This document shows positions 1-10,319 of a DNA stretch of 47,235 nt, piece by piece; within the stretch, counting starts at the first letter, position 1, and each line of letters begins with the position of its first letter. The notes below the pieces were generated by a model. It did no database searches. It saw only the letters and a list, made by a program, of their open reading frames with translations, and had not been told where the DNA came from. The position numbers were made by a program, and so were the translations under genes. This DNA comes from Gammaproteobacteria bacterium. GTDB taxonomy: Bacteria; Pseudomonadota; Gammaproteobacteria; Chromatiales; Chromatiaceae. The stretch lies in contig WFXD01000046.1 in NCBI GenBank assembly GCA_015490795.1, forward strand, positions 1 to 47,235, given 5' to 3'.

Positions 1-27
1 ATGACCGCTTTCCGGCTGGCCCGAAGG

Positions 28-123
28 GAGCGCCCCAGGTCGGCCAATGCCGCGTTGCAGTCCTTGGAAAGGGCATGCCATTCCCTGCGGACTGCGCCTT
101 GCCTTGGCCGGCCTGGGAAGCTC
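28..123. repeat. Long imperfect palindrome upstream of carA
   Basis: Arms at 34-63 and 89-117 are inverted complements with only a few mismatches: CCCAGG, CGGCCAA and GCAGTCC are matched on the left by CCTGGG, TTGGCCG and GGACTGC on the right. A further GAGC/GCTC pair (28-31 with 120-123) lies outside a 2-by-2 internal loop. The 25-base loop itself contains the palindrome GGCATGCC. An open frame runs through it from base 1 but has no recognisable protein. It could be a structured RNA, a dispersed REP/MITE-like repeat, or part of the carA leader or of the 3' untranslated region of the gene to the left (dapB is usual there, but is not visible). Confidence 0.7.
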
Positions 124-158
124 TGCATCCCAAGTTATCACCTTGACGGAGCACTAGT

Positions 159-188
159 TGGACATGGATGCCCGCTATCAAGTAGAAT
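159..188 (+). promoter_or_regulatory. Possible sigma-70 promoter for carAB
   Basis: TGGACA at 159-164 and TAGAAT at 183-188 are separated by 18 bases. This would start RNA near 195 and give a leader of about 100 bases that contains the terminator-like hairpin at 244-277. The match is moderate and the call is tentative. Confidence 0.25.
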
Positions 189-243
189 TTGGCAGCTTCG
201 CGACGGACTTTTGTCTTGTTGCATCCTGAATTGATTTTGCAAG

Positions 244-277
244 CGGGGCGGGTTCACTGAATCCATCCCGTTTTTTT
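244..277 (+). terminator. Intrinsic terminator or attenuator directly before carA
   Basis: Bases 244-255 pair with 259-270 (11 of 12 positions pair, two of them G-T, with one C/A mismatch) around an ACT loop, followed by seven T at 271-277. The T run ends 21 bases before the preferred carA start, so it either ends an upstream transcript or works as a carAB attenuator. No leader peptide was identified. Confidence 0.7.
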
Positions 278-298
278 ATGCCTGCTCCGGAGTGTTTC

Positions 299-1438
299 TT
301 GAGAAAACCTGCGCTTTTGGTCCTTGAGGATGGCGCCCTTTTTCGGGGTGAGTCCATCGGTGTTGACGGTCAGACGGTGGGGGAGGTGGTATTCAATACT
401 GCCATCACCGGCTATCAGGAGATCCTGACGGATCCCTCCTACTGCCGTCAGATTGTCACCCTGACCTACCCCCATATCGGAAATACCGGCGCCAATGATG
501 AGGATGAAGAGTCCCCGCGCATTGATGCAGCCGGGTTGGTTATCCGTGACCTGCCGCTGCTTGCCAGCAACTGGCGCAGCCAGCTGCCACTGGATGAGTA
601 TCTGCAAAAGAGAGGGGTGGTTGCTATTGCTGGCATAGATACCCGCCGCTTGACGCAGATCCTGCGCAAAAAAGGGGCGCAAAGTGGCTGCATTGTGGCG
701 GGCGACAATATCGACGAATCAGCAGCCCTGGCCGCTGCCAGGGGATATCCTGGCCTTAAAGGGCTGGATCTGGCTAAGGAGGTGACGGTTGATGCGCCCT
801 ATGGCTGGAGCCAGGGCTCCTGGTCGCTGGAAGGGGGGCTGCCAGCCGATGCCCATGCGCTTCCGCACCATGTTGTGGCGTATGACTTTGGTGCGAAACG
901 CAATATTCTGCGTATGCTGGTTGATCGGGGGTGCCGGCTGACGGTTGTCCCGGCCCAGACGCCGGCCGCTGAGGCGTTGGCGCTGAAGCCTGACGGCATT
1001 TTTCTCTCCAATGGCCCCGGCGACCCGGAGCCTTGTGACTATGCCATCGCCGCGATCAAGGAGATTGTAGAGCGCGGCGTGCCGACCTTTGGGATCTGCC
1101 TTGGCCACCAGCTACTGGGGCTGGCCAGCGGTGCAAAGACGGTCAAGATGAAGTTTGGCCACCATGGAGCAAACCACCCGGTGCAGGATCTTGCCACACA
1201 GGGCGTCATGATCAGCAGCCAGAATCATGGCTTTGCGGTTGATGAGCAGAGCCTGCCAGCCCACCTCAAAGCCACGCATCGCTCCCTGTTCGATGGCTCG
1301 TTGCAGGGGATAGAGCGTACAGATCGCCCTGCCTTTGGCTTTCAGGGGCACCCGGAGGCAAGCCCCGGCCCGCATGACGTGGCGCCGGTTTTCGACCATT
1401 TTATTGAATTGATAGCGCAGCATCGCACAGCAGATTAA
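299..1438 (+). CDS. carA: Carbamoyl-phosphate synthase small (glutaminase) subunit
   Basis: This subunit hydrolyses glutamine and passes ammonia to CarB to make carbamoyl phosphate for arginine and pyrimidines. The N-terminal CPSase small-chain domain is followed by a class I amidotransferase domain. The nucleophile is Cys267 in GICLGHQ and the His351/Glu353 pair lies in GHPEAS, close to the E. coli numbering. I prefer the TTG at 299: the protein then begins [11 protein letters not shown], where relatives begin, and CCGGAG at 287-292 is a well-placed ribosome site. An in-frame ATG at 278 would add seven unlike residues and starts right at the end of a T run with no ribosome site. carB follows after 25 bases. 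Confidence 0.96.
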   Translation: MRKPALLVLEDGALFRGESIGVDGQTVGEVVFNTAITGYQEILTDPSYCRQIVTLTYPHIGNTGANDEDEESPRIDAAGLVIRDLPLLASNWRSQLPLDEYLQKRGVVAIAGIDTRRLTQILRKKGAQSGCIVAGDNIDESAALAAARGYPGLKGLDLAKEVTVDAPYGWSQGSWSLEGGLPADAHALPHHVVAYDFGAKRNILRMLVDRGCRLTVVPAQTPAAEALALKPDGIFLSNGPGDPEPCDYAIAAIKEIVERGVPTFGICLGHQLLGLASGAKTVKMKFGHHGANHPVQDLATQGVMISSQNHGFAVDEQSLPAHLKATHRSLFDGSLQGIERTDRPAFGFQGHPEASPGPHDVAPVFDHFIELIAQHRTAD

Positions 1439-1463
1439 CCAGACACTTTAATTAATATCCATA

Positions 1464-4400
1464 ATGCCAAAACGTACAGATATCCACAGTATCCTGATTA
1501 TCGGCGCAGGCCCCATCGTTATTGGCCAGGCCTGCGAGTTCGACTACTCCGGCGCCCAGGCCTGCAAGGCGCTGAGGGAGGAGGGGTACCGGGTCATCCT
1601 GGTCAACTCCAACCCCGCTACCATCATGACCGACCCGGAGATGGCGGATGCGACCTATATAGAGCCGATTACCTGGCAGACGGTGGCGCGCATTATCGAG
1701 AAAGAGCGCCCGGATGCGCTGTTGCCAACCATGGGCGGGCAGACCGCGCTTAACTGCGCACTGGATCTGGGGCGCCACGGCGTGCTGGAGGCGTTTGGGG
1801 TGGAGATGATCGGCGCCTCACGCGAGGCGATCGACAAGGCGGAGGATCGAGACCTGTTTCGCCAGGCGATGACCAAAATAGGCCTCGCCATGCCGCGTTC
1901 AGCCATCGCCCACAGCATTGAAGAGGCCCGGCAGGTGCAGGCGGGCATTGGGTTTCCCACCATCATCCGCCCCTCCTTCACCATGGGAGGCAGCGGTGGT
2001 GGCATTGCCTACAACAAGGATGAGTTCGACGAGATCTGCACCCGCGGACTGGATCTCTCACCTACCACTGAGCTGCTGATCGAGGAGTCGGTGCTGGGGT
2101 GGAAAGAGTATGAGATGGAGGTGGTGCGTGATCACAAGGATAACTGCATCATTATCTGCTCCATCGAAAACCTCGATGCGATGGGGGTGCATACGGGCGA
2201 CTCCATAACGGTTGCCCCGGCCCAGACGCTAACCGACAAAGAGTACCAGATCATGCGCGATGCCTCGTTGCTGGTGTTGCGTGAGATTGGTGTGGACACG
2301 GGTGGCTCCAACGTGCAGTTTGGGGTCAACCCCAAGGATGGCCGTATGGTCATCATCGAGATGAACCCGCGGGTCTCTCGCTCCTCTGCGCTGGCGTCGA
2401 AGGCCACCGGCTTCCCCATCGCCAAGGTGGCGGCCAAACTGGCAGTAGGTTTTACACTGGATGAGCTGCGCAACGAGATCACCGGCGGCGCTACACCGGC
2501 CTCCTTTGAACCGGCGATCGATTATGTCGTCACCAAGATCCCCCGTTTTGCCTTTGAAAAATTCCCCCAGGCAGATGACCGCCTTACCACCCAGATGAAA
2601 TCGGTGGGTGAAGTGATGGCCATTGGCCGCACCTTTCAGGAGTCGCTGCAGAAGGCGCTGCGTGGGCTGGAGACCGGCAAGCACGGGTTCTGTGAGGTGG
2701 TGGATCTGGATTCAGAGAGTGCACAGGAGATCATCCGGGATGAGCTGTGCCAGCCGGGGCCAGAGCGGCTCTGGTACATTGCCGATGCCTTTCGCGCCGG
2801 CATGTTGCTGGAGAAGGTTTTCGACTACAGCTATGTTGACCCCTGGTTTCTGGTGCAGATCGAAGAGCTGGTAAAGATTGAGGCAGAGGTGAAGGGGCAG
2901 GGATTCGCTGCGCTGAACAGGGAGCGGCTTCTCTACCTGAAGCGCAAAGGCTTTTCCGATAAGCGCCTGTCGCTGCTGACCGGAGTAGAGGAGGGCGAGC
3001 TGCGAAACAGACGGCACGCCCTGGGTGTCCGCCCGGTATTCAAGCGGGTCGACTCTTGTGCGGCCGAATTTGCAGCAACCACCGCCTATATGTACTCCAC
3101 CTATGAAGAGGAGTGCGAGGCGGCGCCAACTGATCGCAAAAAGATCATGGTGCTGGGTGGCGGCCCCAACCGCATTGGCCAGGGGATCGAGTTTGACTAC
3201 TGCTGTGTGCATGCCGCCTTTGCCATGCGGGAGGATGGCTATGAGACCATCATGGTCAACTGCAACCCCGAGACCGTATCAACCGATTACGATACCGCTG
3301 ACCGCCTCTTTTTTGAGCCGCTGACGCTGGAGGATGTGCTGGAGATCATCCATATTGAGCAGCCTGCTGGCGTCATTGTGCAGTACGGCGGGCAGACTCC
3401 GCTCAAGTTGGCAGAGGATCTGGAGGCGGCCGGCGCCCCCATTATTGGAACCACCCCTGACTCCATCGACCTGGCGGAAGATCGCGAACGTTTCCAGCAG
3501 ATGATCCAGAAACTTGGCCTGCTGCAACCCCCAAACCGCACTGCGCGGGAGCCGGAAGAGGCGGTGCAGCTGGCGCGGGAGATCGGTTACCCACTGGTGG
3601 TCAGGCCCTCCTATGTGCTGGGTGGCCGCGCGATGGAGATCGTCTTTGACGAGGCCGATCTGCGCCGCTATATGCGTGAGGCCGTCAGTGTCTCCAATGA
3701 CTCCCCGGTGCTGCTGGACCGCTTTCTGGATGACGCCATCGAGGTCGATGTCGATGCCATCTGTGACGGCAAAGAGGTGCTGATTGGCGGCATCATGGAG
3801 CATATTGAACAGGCGGGTGTCCACTCGGGTGACTCGGCCTGCTCTCTGCCACCCTATACACTATCGGATGATCTGCAGGATCGCATGCGGGAGCAGATCC
3901 GCCAGATGGCGCTGGAGCTGAAGGTGGTTGGCCTGATGAACACCCAGTTTGCGATCAAGGGAGAAGATATCTACATCCTGGAGGTCAACCCCCGCGCCTC
4001 ACGTACTGTACCCTTTGTATCGAAGGCAACAGGCGTGCCGCTGGCCAAGGTGGCTGCACGCTGCATGGCGGGCTGCAGCCTGGCGGAACAGGGGGTTACC
4101 AGAGAGGTTATTCCCGGGTACTATTTTGTTAAAGAGGCGGTTTTTCCGTTTATAAAATTTCCCGGTGTCGATAGCGTACTAGGCCCGGAGATGAAATCCA
4201 CGGGTGAGGTGATGGGCGTTGGGCGAACCTTTGGCGAGGCGTATGCCAAATCGCTGGAGGGGGCAGGTGACACGCTGCCGCAGTCAGGCCGGGCGCTGCT
4301 GAGCGTGCGTGATGCAGATAAAGAGCGGGCCGTGAAGGTTGCCAGGTTGTTGAAGGAGCAGGGCTTTGATCTTATCGGCACCGCTGGAACAGCCAGAGTG

Positions 4401-4670
4401 GTGCGGGCTGCCGGCATCGATTGCGAGCTTGTCAATAAGGTAGGCGAAGGCCGGCCGCACGTCGTGGATATGATCAAGAATGATCAATTTGACCTGATTA
4501 TCAATACCACCGAGGGCAAAAAGGCGCTGGAAGATTCCGCCTCAATCAGGGGTGCCGCTTTGCAACGCAAGGTGAGCTACACCACAACCATTGCAGGCGC
4601 AGAGGCAAGCTGCCTGGCCCTGAAAGAACTTGAAGCTGCTGACGTCAACCGTCTACAGGATTTTTACTAA
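1464..4670 (+). CDS. carB: Carbamoyl-phosphate synthase large subunit
   Basis: This is the synthetase subunit of carbamoyl-phosphate synthase. It activates bicarbonate and phosphorylates carbamate with two ATP, using ammonia from CarA. At 1068 residues it is full length. Two homologous halves are visible, each with an ATP-grasp domain (about 128-325 and 670-865): compare [19 protein letters not shown] near the start with [17 protein letters not shown] at about residue 564. The C-terminal 130 residues form the MGS-like allosteric domain with the GTAGTA motif, where UMP and ornithine bind in relatives. The start [17 protein letters not shown] is the standard family start, although no clear Shine-Dalgarno sequence is seen. 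Confidence 0.98.
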   Translation: MPKRTDIHSILIIGAGPIVIGQACEFDYSGAQACKALREEGYRVILVNSNPATIMTDPEMADATYIEPITWQTVARIIEKERPDALLPTMGGQTALNCALDLGRHGVLEAFGVEMIGASREAIDKAEDRDLFRQAMTKIGLAMPRSAIAHSIEEARQVQAGIGFPTIIRPSFTMGGSGGGIAYNKDEFDEICTRGLDLSPTTELLIEESVLGWKEYEMEVVRDHKDNCIIICSIENLDAMGVHTGDSITVAPAQTLTDKEYQIMRDASLLVLREIGVDTGGSNVQFGVNPKDGRMVIIEMNPRVSRSSALASKATGFPIAKVAAKLAVGFTLDELRNEITGGATPASFEPAIDYVVTKIPRFAFEKFPQADDRLTTQMKSVGEVMAIGRTFQESLQKALRGLETGKHGFCEVVDLDSESAQEIIRDELCQPGPERLWYIADAFRAGMLLEKVFDYSYVDPWFLVQIEELVKIEAEVKGQGFAALNRERLLYLKRKGFSDKRLSLLTGVEEGELRNRRHALGVRPVFKRVDSCAAEFAATTAYMYSTYEEECEAAPTDRKKIMVLGGGPNRIGQGIEFDYCCVHAAFAMREDGYETIMVNCNPETVSTDYDTADRLFFEPLTLEDVLEIIHIEQPAGVIVQYGGQTPLKLAEDLEAAGAPIIGTTPDSIDLAEDRERFQQMIQKLGLLQPPNRTAREPEEAVQLAREIGYPLVVRPSYVLGGRAMEIVFDEADLRRYMREAVSVSNDSPVLLDRFLDDAIEVDVDAICDGKEVLIGGIMEHIEQAGVHSGDSACSLPPYTLSDDLQDRMREQIRQMALELKVVGLMNTQFAIKGEDIYILEVNPRASRTVPFVSKATGVPLAKVAARCMAGCSLAEQGVTREVIPGYYFVKEAVFPFIKFPGVDSVLGPEMKSTGEVMGVGRTFGEAYAKSLEGAGDTLPQSGRALLSVRDADKERAVKVARLLKEQGFDLIGTAGTARVVRAAGIDCELVNKVGEGRPHVVDMIKNDQFDLIINTTEGKKALEDSASIRGAALQRKVSYTTTIAGAEASCLALKELEAADVNRLQDFY

Positions 4671-4730
4671 CCCCACACCGTCTTGAAGTTCTGCATTATC
4701 AGAACAGGAGACTATTGAGGATATAGCACA

Positions 4731-5207
4731 ATGAGCAAGGTACCACTCACTGTACGTGGCGCAGAGGCGCTGCGCAGTGAACTCGCAGAGCTGAAGTCAG
4801 TTGCCCGCCCCAAGGTGATTCAAGCGATTGCAGAGGCGCGCGCCCACGGTGATCTGAAAGAGAACGCAGAGTACCATGCGGCCAGAGAGGAGCAGGGGTT
4901 TATAGAGGGGCGCATCAAGGATATCGAGGGCAAACTCTCGCATGCGCAGATCATAGATGTCACCACGCTGGATGCTGGCGGCAAGGTGGTCTTCGGCGCA
5001 ACGGTCTATGTCTCTGACGAGAATACAGGTGAAGAGTTTACCTATCAGATCGTTGGCGAGGATGAGGCAGATATCAAAGCAGGCCGTATCTCTGTCACCT
5101 CCCCGATTGCACGCTCGCTCATTGGCAAATCTGAAGGTGATATCGCCTCATTTCAGGCCCCTGGCGGTGTCAGGGAGCTTGAGGTTCTGGAGATACGCTA
5201 CGTGTGA
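4731..5207 (+). CDS. greA: Transcript cleavage factor GreA
   Basis: GreA rescues backtracked RNA polymerase by stimulating cleavage of the nascent RNA. At 158 residues it is the usual length. The N-terminal half is an antiparallel coiled coil with the conserved acidic tip (Asp41, Glu44 in GDLKENAEY), and the C-terminal half is the FKBP-like globular domain. GAGGAT lies upstream of the ATG. A short hairpin (GTTCTG/CAGAAC, 4688-4705) sits in the 60-base gap after carB but lacks a T run, so readthrough from carAB is plausible. Its last bases overlap the start of rlmE. Confidence 0.97.
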   Translation: MSKVPLTVRGAEALRSELAELKSVARPKVIQAIAEARAHGDLKENAEYHAAREEQGFIEGRIKDIEGKLSHAQIIDVTTLDAGGKVVFGATVYVSDENTGEEFTYQIVGEDEADIKAGRISVTSPIARSLIGKSEGDIASFQAPGGVRELEVLEIRYV

Positions 5208-5827
5208 GCAGGCGCAGTAAAAGCAGCCGCCAGTGGCTGGAGCGCCACTTCAAGGATGAGTATGTCAAAAAGGCCCGGCAAGAGGGGTATCGCTCCCGCG
5301 CTGCCTATAAGCTGTTAGAGATCCAGGAGCGTGACAGGCTCCTGAAGCCGGGTCAGACGGTGGTGGATCTTGGCGCGGCTCCGGGCGGCTGGAGCCAGAT
5401 CGCCAAACGACTTGTCGGCGCTAAAGGCCGCGTTATTGCACTGGATATCCTTGAGATGGAACCCCTGCCGGGTATTGAGTTCATACAAGGAGACTTCCGC
5501 GAAGATGAGCCGCTGCAGGCATTGACCCAGATGCTTGAAGGTCGGCCGGCTGACCTTGTAATCTCCGATATGGCGCCCAACGTCAGTGGCATGGTGGTGG
5601 TGGATCAGCCACGGGCCATGTATCTGTGTGAATTGGCACTGGATTTTGCAAAACAGATACTCAGGCCTGGCGGCGGATTGGTGGTAAAGGCCTTTCAGGG
5701 AGAGGGTTATGACGACTATTTCAGGGCGTTGCGCCACAGCTTTAAAAAAGTGGTAACCAGAAAACCCGGCGCCTCCAGATCCAAAAGCCGCGAGGTCTAT
5801 CTGGTCGCACAGAACATCAATATATAG
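5204..5827 (+). CDS. rlmE: 23S rRNA (uridine-2'-O-)methyltransferase RlmE/FtsJ
   Basis: RlmE methylates the 2'-OH of U2552 in the A loop of 23S rRNA, using S-adenosylmethionine, on the 50S subunit. At 207 residues it matches the family. The K-D-K-E catalytic set can be placed: Lys36 in AAYKLLEI, Asp in ISDMAPN (about 122), Lys in VVKAFQG (about 162) and Glu in SREVYLV (about 197). The SAM site is [12 protein letters not shown]. The GTG start overlaps the greA TGA stop (GTGA), which suggests translational coupling. The rlmE-ftsH pairing downstream is typical of Gammaproteobacteria. Confidence 0.97.
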   Translation: MSRRSKSSRQWLERHFKDEYVKKARQEGYRSRAAYKLLEIQERDRLLKPGQTVVDLGAAPGGWSQIAKRLVGAKGRVIALDILEMEPLPGIEFIQGDFREDEPLQALTQMLEGRPADLVISDMAPNVSGMVVVDQPRAMYLCELALDFAKQILRPGGGLVVKAFQGEGYDDYFRALRHSFKKVVTRKPGASRSKSREVYLVAQNINI

Positions 5828-5912
5828 TAGTGTTAGCTGGCATTTAGCAAAAAATCGAGCCGATTGGCGAGGCCGCTGTGCATCTCTAATTGGGTAAAAC
5901 GAGGGTATCCTT

Positions 5913-7841
5913 TTGAATGATATGGTAAAAAATCTGGTTCTGTGGGTGGTTATCGCAATCGTCCTGATGTCTGTCTTCAATAATTTCACACCAGAGAAGG
6001 CGGCAGCACTGCCCATGCCTTACTCCCAGTTTATTGAGGAGGTAAATCGCGGAACCATCAGCGAAGTGGTCATCAACGGCCGCCAGATTGAAGGGGTTGA
6101 CACCAGCGGAGCTGCGTTCACAACCTACTCACCCGAAGATGAAGGGCTTATAGGCGATCTGCTTAACAGCGGTGTAAAGATCATTGCCAAGCCGCCAGAG
6201 CCGCCTTCACTCTTGATGTCTATCCTGATCAACTGGTTCCCTCTCTTTATCCTCATCGGGCTGTGGATCTTCTTCATGCGCCAGATGCAGGGCGGTGCGG
6301 GTGGCCGGGGGGCGATGTCCTTTGGAAAAAGCCGCGCCCGCTTGCTGAGCGAAGATCAGATAAAGGTGACATTCAGTGATGTCGCAGGCGTTGAAGAGGC
6401 CAAAGAAGAGGTCTCTGAGATGGTCGATTTTCTCCGGGACCCATCGAAGTTCCAGAAGCTGGGTGGCAAGATTCCCCGCGGTGTACTGATGGTCGGCTCA
6501 CCAGGCACAGGCAAAACCCTGCTGGCCAGGGCCATCGCGGGTGAAGCCAAGGTGCCGTTCTTTACCATCTCCGGCTCGGACTTTGTCGAGATGTTTGTCG
6601 GTGTGGGCGCTTCGCGTGTGCGTGATATGTTTGAGCAGGCCAAAAAACATGCCCCCTGCATCATCTTTATCGATGAAATTGATGCGGTTGGCAGGCACCG
6701 CGGCGCAGGCCTGGGCGGTGGGCACGATGAGCGTGAGCAGACCCTGAATCAGCTGCTGGTTGAGATGGATGGTTTTGAGGGCAGTGAAGGCGTCATCGTC
6801 ATTGCCGCCACCAACCGCCCTGATGTGCTGGATCCCGCGCTGCTGCGCCCTGGCCGTTTTGACCGCCAGGTTGTGGTTCCGCTACCGGATATTCGTGGCC
6901 GCGAGCAGATTTTAAAGGTTCACATGCGCAAGGTGCCGATGGCCGAAAGCGCCAAGGCTTCGCTGATCGCCCGAGGTACCCCAGGGTTTTCCGGGGCGGA
7001 TCTTGCCAACCTGGTCAATGAGGCCGCGCTGTTTGCCGCACGAGCCAACAAGCGTGAAGTGGATATGGAAGATCTGGAAAAGGCCAAGGACAAGATCATG
7101 ATGGGTGCGGAACGGCGCTCCATGGCGATGAGTGACGACGAGAAGAAACTGACCGCCTATCATGAGGCCGGACATGCCATTATCGGGCGCCTGGTGCCAC
7201 GGCATGACCCCGTCTACAAGGTGAGCATCATTCCTCGTGGACGCGCCCTGGGCGTCACCCTGTTTCTGCCGGAAGAGGATCGCTACAGCATGAGCAAAGA
7301 GCAGCTGGAGAGCCAGATCTCCAGCCTGTTTGGTGGACGTGTTGCGGAGGAACTGGTCTTTGGCTCCGAGAGCGTTACAACAGGAGCCTCCAACGATATC
7401 AAGCGTGCTACAGAGATTGCGCGCAACATGGTGACCAAATGGGGGCTCTCTGAGAAACTGGGGCCACTGATGTACAGCGAAGATGAGGAGGAGGTTTTTC
7501 TCGGTCGCTCCGTGACCCAGCATAAAAACGTATCAGATGACACGGCGCACATCATTGACAGTGAGATCCGGGCATTGATTGACCGCAACTATCAGCGTTC
7601 ATACACCATGCTGACGGAGCGTATTGCAATACTCCATGCAATGGCTGATGCGCTGATCAAATACGAGACCATAGATGCAGATCAGATTGATGACATCATG
7701 AATGGCAGACCTCCGCGTCCGCCGGAAGATTGGGATGAGCCAGAGCCAAAATCTGGAGACACCGGAACGGCAACCGTTGAGGATGAGCCAAAAGAGAAGA
7801 AAGGTGAAGATACTATAGGGGGTCCAGCGAGTCAGCACTAA
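5913..7841 (+). CDS. ftsH: ATP-dependent zinc metalloprotease FtsH
   Basis: FtsH is a membrane-anchored AAA+ protease that degrades damaged membrane proteins and regulators such as LpxC. The 642 residues show a TM helix near 5-24, a periplasmic domain, a second TM at about 101-121, and the AAA module with Walker A GSPGTGKT (about 194-201; the second residue is Ser, not the commoner Pro). Walker B is IIFIDEID, the SRH arginines lie in LLRPGRFDR, and the zinc-protease motif HEAGHA is at 416-421. The Asp/Glu-rich tail ends variably. The TTG start at 5913 follows GAGG at 5901-5904 with an 8-base gap; an ATG at 5922 would remove only three residues. Confidence 0.97.
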   Translation: MNDMVKNLVLWVVIAIVLMSVFNNFTPEKAAALPMPYSQFIEEVNRGTISEVVINGRQIEGVDTSGAAFTTYSPEDEGLIGDLLNSGVKIIAKPPEPPSLLMSILINWFPLFILIGLWIFFMRQMQGGAGGRGAMSFGKSRARLLSEDQIKVTFSDVAGVEEAKEEVSEMVDFLRDPSKFQKLGGKIPRGVLMVGSPGTGKTLLARAIAGEAKVPFFTISGSDFVEMFVGVGASRVRDMFEQAKKHAPCIIFIDEIDAVGRHRGAGLGGGHDEREQTLNQLLVEMDGFEGSEGVIVIAATNRPDVLDPALLRPGRFDRQVVVPLPDIRGREQILKVHMRKVPMAESAKASLIARGTPGFSGADLANLVNEAALFAARANKREVDMEDLEKAKDKIMMGAERRSMAMSDDEKKLTAYHEAGHAIIGRLVPRHDPVYKVSIIPRGRALGVTLFLPEEDRYSMSKEQLESQISSLFGGRVAEELVFGSESVTTGASNDIKRATEIARNMVTKWGLSEKLGPLMYSEDEEEVFLGRSVTQHKNVSDDTAHIIDSEIRALIDRNYQRSYTMLTERIAILHAMADALIKYETIDADQIDDIMNGRPPRPPEDWDEPEPKSGDTGTATVEDEPKEKKGEDTIGGPASQH

Positions 7842-7878
7842 GATCTGGGCTGCCGGCTCTTTTTGAGTAGTGGATGCA

Positions 7879-8706
7879 ATGTCTATTATTGACTGCGCAG
7901 GCAAACAGCTTGATCTCTCCCAGCCCAGAGTAATGGGCATCCTTAACATCACCCCCGACTCCTTTTCGGACGGGGGTGATTTTTTATCAGTCGATTTAGC
8001 AGTAGAGCAGGCTTATCGAATGGTGGAGGAGGGTGCGGCAATCATTGATGTGGGGGGAGAATCAACCCGGCCAGGCGCCCCGACAGTCTCGGAAACGGAA
8101 GAGCTGGATCGTGTGATGCCCGTCATTGAAGGCATTGCACGCGATCTCTCCGTACCCATCTCCGTTGATACCAGCAAGCCAAATATAATGAGGTCGGCAG
8201 TTGCTGCGGGAGCCGGTCTGGTTAATGATGTCATGGCGCTGCAAGCCCCGGGCGCAGTAGCGGCTGTAGCCGATCTGAATGTGCCGGTGTGCCTGATGCA
8301 TATGCAGGGAGAGCCGCGCACCATGCAGAAGAGTCCACGCTATAGTGATGTGGTATCTGAAGTCAAAGCATTTTTGGCACAACGCATTGACTGCTGCATA
8401 TCGGCAGGAATTTCACACAGCCGCCTGTTGGTTGACCCCGGTTTTGGATTTGGCAAAACCCTGGAGCATAATCTGGCATTGCTGCGGGACCTGCAGAAGA
8501 TAGCTGAGCTGAACCTGCCCCTGCTGGTTGGCCTCTCCAGGAAATCCATGATAGGGGCGCTGCTGGATGAACCCGTCAACAATCGCATGTATGGCAGCCT
8601 GGCCGCAGCGGTATTGGCTGCTGAACGCGGAGCACGCATCATCAGAACGCACGATGTCAAGCCAACGGTTGATGCCCTGGCTCTCTCGGCAGCTCTTTTG
8701 AAATAA
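7879..8706 (+). CDS. folP: Dihydropteroate synthase
   Basis: FolP condenses p-aminobenzoate with dihydropterin pyrophosphate in folate synthesis, and is the sulfonamide target. The TIM-barrel signatures are present: MGILNITPDSFSDGG, GAAIIDVGGESTRPGA, SVDTSKP, MHMQGEPRTMQ, DPGFGFGKT and GLSRKSMIG, with a final RTHDV. A GTG at 7870 is in frame, but the ATG at 7879 (MSIIDCAG) gives a better spaced ribosome site. Length is 275 residues. The segment encoding TPDSFSDGGDFL forms a terminator-like hairpin (listed separately), which is odd so early in a gene. The ftsH-folP-glmM order is standard. Confidence 0.96.
   Translation: MSIIDCAGKQLDLSQPRVMGILNITPDSFSDGGDFLSVDLAVEQAYRMVEEGAAIIDVGGESTRPGAPTVSETEELDRVMPVIEGIARDLSVPISVDTSKPNIMRSAVAAGAGLVNDVMALQAPGAVAAVADLNVPVCLMHMQGEPRTMQKSPRYSDVVSEVKAFLAQRIDCCISAGISHSRLLVDPGFGFGKTLEHNLALLRDLQKIAELNLPLLVGLSRKSMIGALLDEPVNNRMYGSLAAAVLAAERGARIIRTHDVKPTVDALALSAALLK
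7950..7985 (+). terminator. Terminator-like hairpin inside the folP coding region
   Basis: CACCCCCG (7950-7957) pairs perfectly with CGGGGGTG (7971-7978). An inner TCC/GGA helix (7960-7962 with 7968-7970) sits in the loop, and a run of six T follows at 7980-7985. It begins about 70 bases into folP. It fits the shape of an intrinsic terminator or attenuator, but the bases also encode the conserved pterin-binding loop, so it may be a by-product of codon choice. Confidence 0.5.
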
Positions 8707-8748
8707 TAAGATGGGACAGGCTTCCTGCCAATGATTGAGGAGGATGGA

Positions 8749-10092
8749 GTGGATCGAAAATATTTTGGAACAGATGGCATCCGTGGACAGGTTGGAAAGG
8801 GTTACATCACCCCCGATTTTGTACTGAAGCTGGGGTGGGCTGCTGGCCGCGTACTGGGCAAAGGCAATAACAGCAGCGTTCTGATCGGCAAGGATACCCG
8901 CATATCAGGCTACATGTTTGAATCGGCTTTAGAGGCTGGGTTAGTGGCGGCTGGAGTCAATACCCGCCTGCTTGGCCCGATGCCAACCCCCGGTATCGCC
9001 TACCTTACCCGAACCCTGCATGCGCAAGCCGGTATCGTAATCAGCGCCTCCCACAATCCACATCAGGACAATGGCATCAAGTTTTTTTCTGCACAGGGGC
9101 GCAAGCTGCCGGATGAGGTTGAACTGGCTATTGAGCATGAGCTATCGAGCCAAATGGTTACGGTTGGCTCTGCAGACCTGGGCAAGGCAGACCGGGTGAA
9201 CGATGCTGCTGGCCGTTATATTGAATTTTGTAAAAGCACCATCCCGTCCACAATGAGTTTCAGCGGCCTGAAGATAGTGGTTGACTGTGCCCATGGCGCA
9301 ACCTACCACGTTGCCCCCTTTGTGTTTGATGAGCTGGGTGCCGAGGTTATTACCATTGGCGTAGAACCCGACGGGGTCAACATCAATGCCGGCGTGGGGT
9401 CGACCAGCCCCGATCTGCTGGTGGCGACAGTGCTTGAGACAGGTGCGGATCTCGGTGTTGGCCTGGATGGGGATGGCGACCGCCTCATTATGGTCGATGA
9501 CCGGGGCAATATCCTTGATGGGGACGACCTGCTCTATATTATCGCCCAGTCACGGCAGGAAAATGGAGGGCTGAACGGCTCGGTGGTCGGCACGGTGATG
9601 TCGAACCTTGGGCTTGAACTTGCATTGAAAGAGTGCGGGATAGGGTTTGAGCGCGTCAGTGTGGGTGACCGCTATATCCTGGAGCGGCTGCAACAGAAAG
9701 ATTGGGCCATTGGTGGCGAGCCATCAGGCCATATTATCTGCCTGGATCGCACCACCACAGGTGACGGCATCGTGGCTGCACTACAGGTACTGGCCGAGAT
9801 ACATAAAAGCGGAAAGCCGCTGCGTGAGCTTGGGGCAGGTGTTGAGAAGTGCCCGCAGGTGCTGCTCAATGTCAGGGTGGAAGAGAGCGGTAGCGTTATG
9901 GCACTGCCGGCACTGAAAGAGGCCGTTATAGCCGTTGAGGTTGAACTGAATGGGCAGGGCCGTGTACTGCTGCGCCCATCGGGTACAGAGCCACTGATCC
10001 GCGTTATGGTTGAAGGGCGCAATGCACAGCAGGTTTCCCGTTTGGCCGACCAACTGGCAGACAGAGTAAAAGAGCTGGTTGCAATAAGGTGA
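8749..10092 (+). CDS. glmM: Phosphoglucosamine mutase
   Basis: GlmM interconverts glucosamine 6-phosphate and glucosamine 1-phosphate on the way to UDP-GlcNAc for peptidoglycan and lipopolysaccharide. The active phosphoserine is Ser101 in [13 protein letters not shown], the metal loop is DGDGDR, the sugar-binding loop is GEPSGH, and the phosphate-binding loop is RPSGTEP near the C-terminus. I start at GTG 8749 ([13 protein letters not shown]), because GAGGAGG at 8737-8743 is a strong ribosome site five bases upstream; the ATG at 8731 would place that site inside the gene. Length is 447 residues, as in relatives. Confidence 0.96.
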   Translation: MDRKYFGTDGIRGQVGKGYITPDFVLKLGWAAGRVLGKGNNSSVLIGKDTRISGYMFESALEAGLVAAGVNTRLLGPMPTPGIAYLTRTLHAQAGIVISASHNPHQDNGIKFFSAQGRKLPDEVELAIEHELSSQMVTVGSADLGKADRVNDAAGRYIEFCKSTIPSTMSFSGLKIVVDCAHGATYHVAPFVFDELGAEVITIGVEPDGVNINAGVGSTSPDLLVATVLETGADLGVGLDGDGDRLIMVDDRGNILDGDDLLYIIAQSRQENGGLNGSVVGTVMSNLGLELALKECGIGFERVSVGDRYILERLQQKDWAIGGEPSGHIICLDRTTTGDGIVAALQVLAEIHKSGKPLRELGAGVEKCPQVLLNVRVEESGSVMALPALKEAVIAVEVELNGQGRVLLRPSGTEPLIRVMVEGRNAQQVSRLADQLADRVKELVAIR

Positions 10093-10096
10093 GTTG

Positions 10097-10246
10097 CCTG
10101 CAAATCTCCGCAGGCCGATTAAGAATCGGCTCAAAACGCCCGTTTACTGCGTGTAAACCCCGCTTTATCGCCAATTTCTGCCTCGCCTGAAGCGCCGGCT
10201 GTTGGTGCCAGGGGCCGCCTGCGGCGCTTCGCGAGCACCTCAGGTG
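10097..10246. repeat. Chain of hairpins between glmM and tpiA
   Basis: The 227-base gap contains several inverted repeats in a row. These are CCTGC/GCAGG (10097-10114), GCCGATT/AATCGGC (10114-10130), GTTTAC/GTAAAC (10142-10158) and a strong stem at 10182-10235. In that stem GAAGCGCCG pairs with CGGCGCTTC and CTCGC with GCGAG across a two-base bulge. CACCT/AGGTG at 10236-10246 follows directly. None has a T run, so these are more likely RNA-processing sites or REP-like repeats than intrinsic terminators. Confidence 0.65.
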
Positions 10247-10255
10247 AATTCCACA

Positions 10256-10284
10256 TTGATTTTGAGCGCATTGGCCGGTAAGCT
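10256..10284 (+). promoter_or_regulatory. Likely sigma-70 promoter for tpiA
   Basis: TTGATT at 10256-10261 and TAAGCT at 10279-10284 have a 17-base spacer. RNA would start near 10291, about 30 bases before the tpiA ATG. The -35 is good and the -10 moderate. Confidence 0.4.
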
Positions 10285-10319
10285 AGCGCGCTCTTTTTCC
10301 ATTGAGAGAGAGAAGGTAT

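Noticed and set aside
1-234. Open frame of 77 codons at the left edge
   Set aside because: It runs through the large palindrome, matches no family I know and is not a dapB end; treated as non-coding.
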